Positions 44,916 through 52,933 of a DNA stretch of 64,000 bases are shown here, piece by piece (the stretch's first letter is position 1; each line of letters opens with the position of its first letter). Source of the stretch: Variovorax sp. KK3. GTDB taxonomy: Bacteria; Pseudomonadota; Gammaproteobacteria; Burkholderiales; Burkholderiaceae_C. The stretch lies in NCBI RefSeq assembly GCF_001984055.1, contig NZ_LYVO01000005.1:98982-162981 (forward strand). Reading direction: 5' to 3'. Below the pieces are notes generated by a model that was not told where the DNA came from, searched no databases, and saw only the letters and a program-made list of their open reading frames with translations. Made by a program: the position numbers and the translations under genes.

Positions 44916-45938
44916 TCACTTGGGCGAGTAGATCTGGTCGAAGGAGCCGCCGTCCGCGAAGTGCGCCTTGTCCGCCTTGGCCCAGCCGCCGAAGGCCTGG
45001 TCGATGGTGAACAGCGTGAGCTTCGGGAACTGCTTCTCGTACTTGGCCTTGGCCTTGTCGGACGTCGGGCGGTAGTAGTTGCGGCCCGCGATGTCCTGGC
45101 CCTCGTCGGAGTACAGGTACTTCAGGTATTCCTCGGCCACGGCGCGCGTGTTCCGCTTGTCGACCACCTTGTCGACCACTGTCACGGTGGGCTCGGCCAG
45201 GATGCTGATGGAGGGCACCACGATCTCGAACTTCTCGGGGCCGAATTCCTTCAGTGCGAGAAAGGCCTCGTTCTCCCAGGCCAGCAGCACGTCACCCACG
45301 CCGCGCTGGACGAAAGTGATGGTCGAGCCACGGGCGCCGGTGTCGAGCACCGGCACGTTCTTGTAGACCTTGGAAACGAAGTCCTTGGCCTGGGCGTCGC
45401 CGCCGTACTTGCGCTTGGCGAATTCCCATGCGGCCAGATAGTTCCAGCGCGCGCCGCCCGAGGTCTTCGGGTTCGGGGTGATGACCTGCACGCCGGTCTT
45501 GGCCAGGTCGTCCCAGTCCTTGAGCTGCTTCGGATTGCCCTTCTTCACCAGGAACACGATGGTCGAGGTGTAGGGCGCCGAGTTGTGCGGCAGCCGCTTC
45601 TGCCAGTCGGCCTTGATGAGGCCGCCATGCGAAACCAGTGCATCGGTGTCGCCGGCCAGGGCCAGCGTGGCCACGTCGGCCTCGATGCCGTCGATGATCG
45701 AGCGGGCCTGCTTGCCGGAGCCGCCATGCGACTGCTTGATGGTCACGTCCTGGCCGGTCTTGCCCTTCCAGTAGGCGGTGAAGGCCTTGTTGTAGTCGAC
45801 GTAAAGCTCGCGGGTCGGGTCGTAGGACACGTTGAGCAGGGTCACCGATTGAGCGAAGGACGGCAGCGCCGTCAGGGCGATGCTGGCCGCAGCGGCGGTG
45901 GCTAGAGAAAGCTTGATAAAGTCGCGGCGATCGCTCAT
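44916..45938 (-). CDS. Second periplasmic sulfate-binding protein
   Basis: 340 aa. An N-terminal Tat-like or Sec signal ([20 protein letters not shown], with the RRDF motif) then '[20 protein letters not shown]', aligning with Sbp at 32923. It carries 'WGYVKK'-equivalent sequence '[18 protein letters not shown]'. It has no adjacent cysTWA, so it probably feeds the same permease from a separate promoter, or binds a different oxyanion. The promoter region (45940-46070) is shared divergently with yggX and includes AGCGCATAAAG, similar to a site before cysI. Confidence 0.9.
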   Translation of the reverse strand: MSDRRDFIKLSLATAAAASIALTALPSFAQSVTLLNVSYDPTRELYVDYNKAFTAYWKGKTGQDVTIKQSHGGSGKQARSIIDGIEADVATLALAGDTDALVSHGGLIKADWQKRLPHNSAPYTSTIVFLVKKGNPKQLKDWDDLAKTGVQVITPNPKTSGGARWNYLAAWEFAKRKYGGDAQAKDFVSKVYKNVPVLDTGARGSTITFVQRGVGDVLLAWENEAFLALKEFGPEKFEIVVPSISILAEPTVTVVDKVVDKRNTRAVAEEYLKYLYSDEGQDIAGRNYYRPTSDKAKAKYEKQFPKLTLFTIDQAFGGWAKADKAHFADGGSFDQIYSPK

Positions 45939-46074
45939 GGTCTTGTGCTCGAGTAAGGCATAACAGTGAGGATCCGAATTCTGAATAGCGCATAAAGAAA
46001 CTGGAACGACCGAGTTATCAGTTCTAAATAGCTAAATCAACTAAGCAACCCCCACCCAGAGAGGCAGGCACCCA

Positions 46075-46347
46075 ATGGCACGCATGGTCCAGTGCATCAA
46101 GCTCGGCAAGGAAGCCGAAGGACTCGACTTCCCGCCCTACCCCGGCGAACTCGGCAAGCGCATCTGGGAAAACGTCAGCAAGGAGGCCTGGGCCGCCTGG
46201 CTCAAGCAACAGACGATGCTGGTCAACGAGAACCGGCTCAACCTGGCCGATGCGCGGGCCCGCCAGTACCTGGCGCGCCAGATGGAAAAGCACTTCTTCG
46301 GCGAAGGCGCCGACGTCGCACAGGGCTACGTTCCGCCCGCGAACTGA
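46075..46347 (+). CDS. yggX: Probable Fe2+-trafficking protein YggX
   Basis: 90 aa. It has the family's '[20 protein letters not shown]' opening and continues '[20 protein letters not shown]', with the conserved Cys near residue 6. YggX protects iron-sulfur enzymes from oxidative damage. That fits a region with CysI, ferredoxin and peroxiredoxin. It is 22 bases upstream of mnmC and divergent from the sulfate-binding protein gene. Confidence 0.93.
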   Translation: MARMVQCIKLGKEAEGLDFPPYPGELGKRIWENVSKEAWAAWLKQQTMLVNENRLNLADARARQYLARQMEKHFFGEGADVAQGYVPPAN

Positions 46348-46369
46348 GGGCCGAGCGCCAGTTCCCGGC

Positions 46370-48247
46370 ATGGCCGAGCCGGTCGAATGGCATGCCGACG
46401 GCGTGCCGTACAGCGCGCAATTCGGCGACATCTATTACTCGGAAAGCGGCGCCGTGGCGCAGGCCCGGCATGTGTTCCTGGCGGGCTGCGGCCTGCCGGA
46501 TGCGTGGGCCGGCCACCCGCAATGGCGCATTCTCGAAACCGGCTTCGGCCTGGGCCTTTCGTTCCTGACAACGTGGCAGGCCTGGCGGGCTGATCCACAG
46601 CGCCCGCGCCTGCTGCATTTCGTCTCGGTCGAGGCCTATCCGGTCGCCCGCGACGATCTGTTGCGCGCAGCGTCCGCGCATCCAGACCTTGCACCGCAAG
46701 CGGAGGAACTGGCCGCGCAATGGCGTGGGCTGCTGCCGGGCGTCCATCGGCTGGTGTTCGAAGGCGGCCGGGTGCTGTTGAGCCTGTGCATCGGCGACGT
46801 GCAGCCCATGCTGCGCGGCCTGCAGCGCTTCGACGCCGACAGCCTGTTCCTCGATGGATTCAGCCCCGAGCGCAACCCGCAGATGTGGTCGCACGACACG
46901 CTCAAGTCGGTCGCACGCTTCGCGCGGCGCGGCACGCGGCTGGCGACCTGGACGGTGTCGCGGCCGGTACGCGACTCGCTGGGCAGCTGCGGCTTCCAGG
47001 TGCGCAAGGCGACCGGACTGCCGCCCAAGCGCGATTGCCTGCAGGGCGTTTTCGACGCCACTTGGACGCTTCGGCGTGCGCAGACAGCGCCCGGTTCGGT
47101 CACTGTGCCGGGGCGCTGCGCCGTGGTCGGGGCCGGGCTGGCCGGCGCGGCCGCGGCGGACAGCCTGGCCCGGCGGGGCTGGGAGGTCGTGGTGCTGGAG
47201 GCTGGGTCACATGCGGCCGCCGGCGCTTCCAGCTTGCCCGTCGGCGTGCTTGCACCGCATGCGTCGCCCGACGACGCGCTCCTTTCCCGGCTGACCCGAG
47301 CCGGCGTCCGAGCCACCTGGGAGCAGACGCGCGCCTTGCTCGTCGAGGGCCGCGACTGGTACGGCGGCGGGGTTCTCGAGAGCCGCAGCACGGGTCCGAT
47401 CAAGTTGCCTGCGATTTGGAGCGAAGACGGACCGAACGAGTCCTGGCACGCGTCGCGTGCGCAACTGCGCGAGGCCGGGCTCACGCACGAAGCCAATGCG
47501 ATCTGGCACGCTCATGCAGGCTGGGTGCGACCTGCCCCGCTGATCGATGCCTGGCTGGCGCATCCCGGCATCGAGGTGCGGACCCAAGCGCCCGTCGCCC
47601 ACATCGAGCCCTCGTCACAATCCGGCCTGCATGGCACGTCGTGGGTACTGCGCGATGCCACCGGCGGTGTACTGGCACAAGCAGACCGTATCGTGATCGC
47701 GGCCGGTCATCAGAGCCGGCTGCTGGCCCCGTCGGCGCCGTTGCAGGCTGTGCGCGGCCAGGTCGCGTGGGGCCGGATGCCGGAAGACGCCACAATGCCT
47801 CGCGTGCCCATCAACGGCGACGGCCACCTGATCGCCCATGTGCCCGACGCGGCGGGGCCGATCTGGCTCAGTGGCGCCACCTTCGATCGCGATCGCGACG
47901 AGGCCGCGTTCATCGCAGAGGACGTGCAAGCCAATTGCGAACGACTCGCTCGCCTGCATCCCGCGGCGGCCCAGGCAGTCGCCGAGCAATTCGAGCGGGG
48001 CGCAGTGGAGGCATGGATGGGCGTGCGCTGCGCCTCCGGCGATCGCCGTCCCCTTGTCGGGCCCTTGAACCCGGAAGCGCCACAGGGCCCCTGGCTGTGC
48101 ACCGCGATGGGCTCGCGCGGTCTCAGCTTCGCCGCCCTGTGCGCCGAACTGCTGGCCGCCCGCTGGCACAGCGAGCCGCTGCCACTGTCGGCCTCGCTGG
48201 CGAAGGCGCTGGACACGTCACGCCTGCGCTTGCCAGGTCCGACTTGA
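46370..48247 (+). CDS. mnmC: tRNA 5-methylaminomethyl-2-thiouridine biosynthesis bifunctional protein MnmC
   Basis: 625 aa from ATG 46370. The N-terminal part (residues 1-240) is the methyltransferase: 'ILETGFGLGLSFLTTWQAWR' (SAM motif), 'LDGFSPERNPQMWSHD'. The C-terminal part is the FAD oxidase: 'CAVVGAGLAGAAAADSLARR' (dinucleotide fold), 'WMGVRCASGDRRPLVG'. It carries out the last two steps of mnm5s2U34 formation in tRNA. The order (methyltransferase then oxidase) is the standard fused arrangement. Confidence 0.95.
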   Translation: MAEPVEWHADGVPYSAQFGDIYYSESGAVAQARHVFLAGCGLPDAWAGHPQWRILETGFGLGLSFLTTWQAWRADPQRPRLLHFVSVEAYPVARDDLLRAASAHPDLAPQAEELAAQWRGLLPGVHRLVFEGGRVLLSLCIGDVQPMLRGLQRFDADSLFLDGFSPERNPQMWSHDTLKSVARFARRGTRLATWTVSRPVRDSLGSCGFQVRKATGLPPKRDCLQGVFDATWTLRRAQTAPGSVTVPGRCAVVGAGLAGAAAADSLARRGWEVVVLEAGSHAAAGASSLPVGVLAPHASPDDALLSRLTRAGVRATWEQTRALLVEGRDWYGGGVLESRSTGPIKLPAIWSEDGPNESWHASRAQLREAGLTHEANAIWHAHAGWVRPAPLIDAWLAHPGIEVRTQAPVAHIEPSSQSGLHGTSWVLRDATGGVLAQADRIVIAAGHQSRLLAPSAPLQAVRGQVAWGRMPEDATMPRVPINGDGHLIAHVPDAAGPIWLSGATFDRDRDEAAFIAEDVQANCERLARLHPAAAQAVAEQFERGAVEAWMGVRCASGDRRPLVGPLNPEAPQGPWLCTAMGSRGLSFAALCAELLAARWHSEPLPLSASLAKALDTSRLRLPGPT

Positions 48248-48315
48248 TCGCGCACCGCGGACACCGCGCAGGCGGTTCGCGCAAGCACAATGAGCGGCAC
48301 CACTCGCCATTCGCC

Positions 48316-49215
48316 ATGCCCACCCGCTACGACATCACCCACACCACGGTCTACCGCTACAACTCGCCGGTGCGCTTCGGCCTGCACCGCGTGATGTTCA
48401 GGCCGCGCGACAGCCATGACCTGCGCGTGCTCGCGACCGACCTGCAGGTCAGCCCCGAGGCGCACGTTCGCATGATCCAGGACCCCAATTCCAATTCGCT
48501 CGCGCTGGTGCAACCGATGGGCGAGGCGACCGAACTGCGCATCGTCTGCTCGTTCACCATCGAACACGTGGCCGCGCCCGCCGATCTGCTCACGCTCGAA
48601 CCCGCGGCCGAGTTCCTGCCTTTCGCGTATTCGGTGCAAGACCGCCTGGACCTCGAGCACTACCTGCGGCCGCACCACGACGACCCCCAAGGCACGCTGA
48701 TCCGTTGGGCTCACCAGTTCCTTTACACCGACCAGCCGAACGGCACGCTGGACGTGCTCACGCGCATGAATGCGCACATTGGCCAAAGCCTGAAATACGC
48801 CGCGCGCGACGAGGAAGGCACGCAGACCCCGCTCGAAACATTGGAGCTCGGCAGCGGCAGCTGCCGCGACTACGCACTGCTGATGATGGAAGCCGCGCGC
48901 CGGCTCGGCGTGGCGACGCGCTTCGTGTCCGGCTATCTCTACGACGACGCGCTGGACGACGGCGAAGCCACGCCGGACAGCGCCGTGATCGGCGCCGGCA
49001 GCACCCACGCCTGGCTGCACGCGTATCTGCCGGGCGCGGGCTGGGTGGCCTTCGATCCGACCAACAACCTCGCCATCGGCAGCGGGCGCCTGATCCGCGT
49101 GGGCGTGGCGCGCGACCCGGCGTTGGCTGCGCCCATCAGCGGCAGCTGGTTTGGCGATGCAGAGGCCTACGAAGGGCTCGAGGCCACCGTGCAGGTGAAG
49201 CGCAGGCCCGACTGA
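48316..49215 (+). CDS. Transglutaminase-like family protein
   Basis: 299 aa from ATG 48316. N-terminal beta-sandwich domain (MPTRYDITHTTVYRYNSPVR) then a transglutaminase core with the catalytic triad region: 'GSGSCRDYALLMMEAARRLG' (Cys), 'STHAWLHAYLPGAGWVAFDP' (His, Asp). Bacterial members are often linked to circularly permuted ATP-grasp genes, which are absent here. Predicted cysteine protease or amidase of unknown substrate. It stands alone between mnmC and the SOS box. Confidence 0.88.
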   Translation: MPTRYDITHTTVYRYNSPVRFGLHRVMFRPRDSHDLRVLATDLQVSPEAHVRMIQDPNSNSLALVQPMGEATELRIVCSFTIEHVAAPADLLTLEPAAEFLPFAYSVQDRLDLEHYLRPHHDDPQGTLIRWAHQFLYTDQPNGTLDVLTRMNAHIGQSLKYAARDEEGTQTPLETLELGSGSCRDYALLMMEAARRLGVATRFVSGYLYDDALDDGEATPDSAVIGAGSTHAWLHAYLPGAGWVAFDPTNNLAIGSGRLIRVGVARDPALAAPISGSWFGDAEAYEGLEATVQVKRRPD

Positions 49216-49303
49216 GGCACTGAGGCCCGGTCGGCAGGGCAGGTTCAGCGGCATCACCACGATGTCGCCGCGAGGAGCGCCATGGCAGGAGATTGTCATG
49301 ACA

Positions 49304-49319
49304 CTGTATTTTCATACAG
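49304..49319. promoter_or_regulatory. LexA (SOS) box
   Basis: CTGTATTTTCATACAG fits the LexA consensus CTGT-N8-ACAG perfectly and is nearly palindromic. It lies 46 bases upstream of a small open frame on the plus strand (49365) and well inside the 333-base gap between two convergent genes, so it cannot serve the flanking genes' promoters in the obvious way. Confidence 0.7.
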
Positions 49320-49364
49320 CTATCATGCACTGCCTTCCCAAGAAGAATTCAAAGGCGCAACGGC

Positions 49365-49535
49365 ATGCACATCCCCCATCCACCCGCCCTCGCTCCCGCG
49401 CGGGGCCGACATCTATTCCTCATTCCTGCGGCCTCGGCGCGGCGCGCGCCCATCGCGGTACCTGTGGCCCCGGCGGACCTGCGCTGGCAGGCGGCCCGCG
49501 TCATCGGCGTGACGCGCAAAGCCTGGTGGCCCTGA
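49365..49535 (+). CDS. Possible SOS-controlled small protein (56 aa)
   Basis: A short frame from ATG 49365 to TGA 49535, with AAAGG about nine bases upstream, encodes 'HPPALAPARGRHLFLIPAAS' and 'ADLRWQAARVIGVTRKAWW'. No family recognised and no signal peptide. Its standing depends on the LexA box 46 bases upstream: SOS-induced small inhibitors are commonly arranged so. If the frame is not real, the box may drive an antisense or untranslated RNA opposing argP. Confidence 0.4.
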   Translation: MHIPHPPALAPARGRHLFLIPAASARRAPIAVPVAPADLRWQAARVIGVTRKAWWP

Positions 49536-49548
49536 CGGGCTCATCGCT

Positions 49549-50448
49549 TCATGGCTCCAGCCCTTCTTGCGCGGCCGCGACGACCGCCTGCGTCAGCCGC
49601 TCGAGCATCGGGATCTTCAAGCGCACGTGCTGCCAGAAAAGCGGCACCTCCAGATCAACGCCCGGCACCAGTTCGACCAGGCTGCCATTGCGCAAGTATT
49701 CCGCCACCATGATCGACGGGTTCATTCCCCATCCCATGCCGGCCACGCTGGCCGACACGAAGGCTTCGGTGGATGGCAGCCAATGCCTTGGCAGCTCGAC
49801 CGGCTGGCCGAAAGCGGCTTGCAGCCAGCGGGCCTGCAGCTTGTCTTTGCGGCTGAACGCCAGGCTCGGCGCGTCGGCCAGCGCCTGCAGCGTGACGCCG
49901 CGCGGAAAGTGCCTGTCGATGAAGGCCGGACTGGCCGTCGCGCGGTAACGCATGCGGCCCAGTGCCACATTGCGACAGCCCTGCGCAGGTCGTGCGTTGG
50001 CAGTGACGGCGGCCAGCACGGTGCCCGCCCGCAGCCATTCGGCCGTGTGCGTTTCGTCGTCGACGCTCAGGTCCAGCAGCGCAGGCTCGACATCGGTGAA
50101 GGCAGCAATGGCCGGCATGAACCAGGTGGCCAGGCTGTCGGCGTTGACGGCCACGCGCAGCGTCACCCGCTGCCCTTCCCCGTCCAGGGCGCCCAGCGCC
50201 GGCATCGCACGGTGCAGTTCCCGCTCGAGCATGCCGACCTGCTCGACGTGCCGGCACAGCCAGGCACCTGCTTCCGTCGCGGTGCAAGGTGAACCGCGCA
50301 CCACCAGCGCCAAGCCCAGCCGATCTTCCAGTTGCTTCACGCGTTGCGACACGGCCGACGGCGTGACGTGCAACGCGCGCGCCGCGCGATCGAAGCTGCC
50401 TTCGCGCACTACCTGCGCAACGGCCGAGAGGGAAAGGTAGTCGAGCAA
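49549..50448 (-). CDS. argP: LysR-type regulator ArgP (IciA)
   Basis: 299 aa. HTH: 'REGSFDRAARALHVTPSAVS', then 'QRVKQLEDRLGLALVVR' and the effector domain. It matches ArgP (LysG), which activates the basic-amino-acid exporter gene in response to arginine or lysine. It is divergent from argO with a 72-base gap, the usual regulator-target layout. Confidence 0.9.
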   Translation of the reverse strand: MLDYLSLSAVAQVVREGSFDRAARALHVTPSAVSQRVKQLEDRLGLALVVRGSPCTATEAGAWLCRHVEQVGMLERELHRAMPALGALDGEGQRVTLRVAVNADSLATWFMPAIAAFTDVEPALLDLSVDDETHTAEWLRAGTVLAAVTANARPAQGCRNVALGRMRYRATASPAFIDRHFPRGVTLQALADAPSLAFSRKDKLQARWLQAAFGQPVELPRHWLPSTEAFVSASVAGMGWGMNPSIMVAEYLRNGSLVELVPGVDLEVPLFWQHVRLKIPMLERLTQAVVAAAQEGLEP

Positions 50449-50520
50449 TGAAGTATTCCTAAGGCAGATGCAGGAAAGTTAACTGGACTGATTCTGCCGC
50501 AGCGCCGACGATCCCCGGCC

Positions 50521-51174
50521 ATGAACGGCAGCCCCCTCTTCTCCCTTTTCCCCTCCTTCGCCACCGGCTTCGGCCTGAGCCTCGGCCTCATCGTCGCCAT
50601 CGGCGCGCAGAACGCCTTCGTGCTGCGCCAGGGCCTGCGTGGCGAGCACGTGCTGCCCGTCGTGCTGTTCTGCGCATTGGCCGATGCGATGCTGGTGGCA
50701 CTGGGCGTCGTCGGCATGGGCGGGGTGCTCGACCGCATGCCGGGCCTGGCGCCGGCCTTGACGCTCGGCGGTGCCGCATTCCTGCTCGCCTATGCAGCCA
50801 TGGCCTGGCGCCGGGCCTTGCGGCCGGGCAAGCTGCAGGCCGCGGCTACCAGCGGCGTCCGCAGCCCGCTGCCGCGCGTGATGGCGCAGACGGCCGCGTT
50901 CACGCTGCTCAACCCGCACGTCTATCTCGACACGGTCCTGCTGGTCGGCGCCGTCGGCGCACAGCAGGCCGGGATGGGTCGGGCCGTGTTCGTCGCGGGC
51001 AGTGCGCTGGCCAGTGCCGGTTGGTTCGCGGCACTGGGCAGCGGCGCACGCCTGCTGGCGCCGCTCTTCGCCCGGCCCCAGGCCTGGCGCTGGCTCGACG
51101 CGCTGGTGGGCACGGTGATGCTGCTGCTCGGCACCGTACTGGCAGCGCAGGCACTGTCCGCCATCACCCACTGA
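50521..51174 (+). CDS. argO: LysE/ArgO-family amino-acid exporter
   Basis: 217 aa, five or six predicted membrane helices. Starts 'SLFPSFATGFGLSLGLIVAI', then 'GAQNAFVLRQGLRGEHVLPV' (signature G-A-Q-N-A-F) and 'LNPHVYLDTVLLVGAVGAQ'. It exports L-arginine or L-lysine across the inner membrane. It is divergent from argP, its likely activator. Confidence 0.92.
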   Translation: MNGSPLFSLFPSFATGFGLSLGLIVAIGAQNAFVLRQGLRGEHVLPVVLFCALADAMLVALGVVGMGGVLDRMPGLAPALTLGGAAFLLAYAAMAWRRALRPGKLQAAATSGVRSPLPRVMAQTAAFTLLNPHVYLDTVLLVGAVGAQQAGMGRAVFVAGSALASAGWFAALGSGARLLAPLFARPQAWRWLDALVGTVMLLLGTVLAAQALSAITH

Positions 51175-51330
51175 GGTGCTTCGGCCGTCGAGACGGCCAT
51201 CCCCTCTTTACGGTACGCCGTTCGCCCAAGCCCGATGGGAGATGCGCGGCAGCTACGTTTGGTTTCTGATGTCACGACGGCGCAGCAATGCCGGAGCCCA
51301 CTCGGACCATCCATCTGCACGGTGACCACC

Positions 51331-51945
51331 ATGTACCAAGGCGAACGATTCAACGGCTACACGCACCTTCTGGGGCTGATGCTGGCCACGGCCGGCTCCG
51401 CCCTGCTGCTGACGAAGACGGTGCCGGGCGACGATCCGGCGAAGACGGCCAGCGCGCTGGTATTCGGCCTGTCGATGGTGACGCTGTACGGCGCCTCGAC
51501 GCTGTTCCACAGCACGCGCGGCCGCGCGAAGCTGTTCTGGCAACGGATGGACCATTGCGCCATCTACCTGCTGATCGCCGGCAGCTACACACCCTTCGCG
51601 CTGGTCACGCTCGAAGGCGCCTGGGGCTGGGCCCTGCTGGCGCTTGCCTGGAGCGCAGCCCTGCTCGGCATCGTGCGCGAACTTCGGCCCGGGCCCGCCC
51701 CAGCGCCGTCGCTGCTGCTGTATCTGGGGATGGGCTGGCTGGGGGTGCTGGCGGCCGTGCCGCTGATCGAGCGCCTCGACGGCGCAGGGCTGGCGTGGCT
51801 GCTCGCCGGCGCGGTGTGGTATTCCGCCGGCACGGTCTTCTATCGCAATCCGCTCGGCTGGCGGCACGCGCATGGCACATGGCACCTGTTCGTGCTCGCG
51901 GGCACGGTGAGCCACTACGTGACGGTGGCCCACTTCGTTCTTTGA
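51331..51945 (+). CDS. Hemolysin III family membrane protein
   Basis: 204 aa from ATG 51331; an in-frame GTG further upstream is ignored. Seven predicted transmembrane helices. Conserved 'ERFNGYTHLLGLMLA', 'STLFHSTRGRAKLFWQRMDH' and 'WHLFVLAGTVSHYVTV' (His residues that bind metal in the PAQR/hemolysin III superfamily). Function in bacteria is not firmly known. It is 28 bases from the next gene, which could be co-transcribed. Confidence 0.85.
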   Translation: MYQGERFNGYTHLLGLMLATAGSALLLTKTVPGDDPAKTASALVFGLSMVTLYGASTLFHSTRGRAKLFWQRMDHCAIYLLIAGSYTPFALVTLEGAWGWALLALAWSAALLGIVRELRPGPAPAPSLLLYLGMGWLGVLAAVPLIERLDGAGLAWLLAGAVWYSAGTVFYRNPLGWRHAHGTWHLFVLAGTVSHYVTVAHFVL

Positions 51946-51972
51946 CGCCGCTGGCACCTAGACTGGGGCCGC

Positions 51973-52725
51973 GTGCCCCCTCCGTCGTCCCCTTCTCGAA
52001 TTCGCCGAATCGTCACCCTGCTGGCATGGGCCGCCTTCCTTGCGGCGCCGCTCGCGTTGGCCTGGGCCCTGCACGCCGGCGCGATCACCATTCCCGAGCG
52101 CTACAACCCCTGGACGCCGCTCGACGTGGCGGCAGAGCCCGGTCCGTTGACTTCATTCAAGCTCGGCCGCGCCCGCGCCGAGCCCGCACTCTGCATGGCG
52201 GCGCTGGCGGCCTCCGGCCTGCAGTACGACCCCGTCGCCGACCGTGAAACCGGCACCGGCTGCGGATTCAAGGACGCCGTGCGGCTGCAGGGCGGCCGCA
52301 GCCTGGCGCTGTCGTCCCCCACGGTGCTGAGTTGCCGCGCGGCCCTGTCCTTCGCGATGTGGGAGCGCCATGCGCTGCAGCCCGCAGCGACGCAACGGCT
52401 GGGCGTGCCGGTCGCCCGGCTCGAGCACCTGGGGAGTTATGCATGCCGCGACGTCAACACGGGCGAACGGGCCGCCCAGGGAAGCGGCCGCCGCAGCCGC
52501 CACGCGACCGCCGACGCCCTGGACATCGCCGCCTTCGTGCGCGAGGACCGGCGCCGCATCGTCGTGCGGCGCGACTGGACCGGCGATGGGGCCGAGGCCC
52601 TGTTCCTGCGCGACGCGCATGCCGGTGCCTGTCGCTTCTTCGACGGCGTACTCGGCCCCGACTACAACGCGGTGCACGCCGACCACTTCCATCTGGAGGC
52701 CGGCGGCTGGCGCATGTGCCGATGA
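51973..52725 (+). CDS. Extensin-like C-terminal domain protein
   Basis: 250 aa from GTG 51973. A single N-terminal hydrophobic segment ('LLAWAAFLAAPLALAWALHA') anchors or exports it. The rest is the extensin-like domain: 'TGTGCGFKDAVRLQG', 'LSCRAALSFAMWERHA', 'SRHATADALDIAAFV', 'FFDGVLGPDYNAVHADHFHL'. The HxxxDxxD and HxDHxH pattern resembles zinc peptidases acting on peptidoglycan; periplasmic. Paired cysteines suggest disulfides. Confidence 0.8.
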   Translation: MPPPSSPSRIRRIVTLLAWAAFLAAPLALAWALHAGAITIPERYNPWTPLDVAAEPGPLTSFKLGRARAEPALCMAALAASGLQYDPVADRETGTGCGFKDAVRLQGGRSLALSSPTVLSCRAALSFAMWERHALQPAATQRLGVPVARLEHLGSYACRDVNTGERAAQGSGRRSRHATADALDIAAFVREDRRRIVVRRDWTGDGAEALFLRDAHAGACRFFDGVLGPDYNAVHADHFHLEAGGWRMCR

Positions 52726-52755
52726 GGCCTGCCGGACGCCCTTTCCGCGCTGACT

Positions 52756-52854
52756 GCTTTATCCGGGATAAGCATTCCACCGCCCCGCAACCCGCATGAA
52801 CACTGGCGAATATGCTTATCCGCATAAAGCGCGAACCAAAAAATAGTTTGGTTC
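52756..52854. promoter_or_regulatory. Operator-like repeats upstream of cysI
   Basis: GCTTTATCCGGGATAAGCAT (52756-52775) and, inverted, ATGCTTATCCGCATAAAGC (52812-52830) are nearly the same site in opposite orientations, each itself partly palindromic. A third element, GAACCAAA (52833-52840) paired with TTTGGTTC (52847-52854), forms a perfect 8-bp inverted repeat. Together they sit 80-180 bases before cysI, as expected for LysR-type regulators such as CysB or an SsuR-like protein. Confidence 0.55.
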
Positions 52855-52933
52855 CATAAGCACCCCTCTTAAAGTCACGCCCTCGCGTTGACGGGGCCGT
52901 GGACGCACGCCTTCCAGCAGCAAAGAAAGCACG

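Noticed and set aside
49262..49948. Long plus-strand frame antisense to argP
   Set aside because: Low-complexity Arg/Ser/Pro-rich shadow of the argP coding strand; argP has a full LysR domain set.
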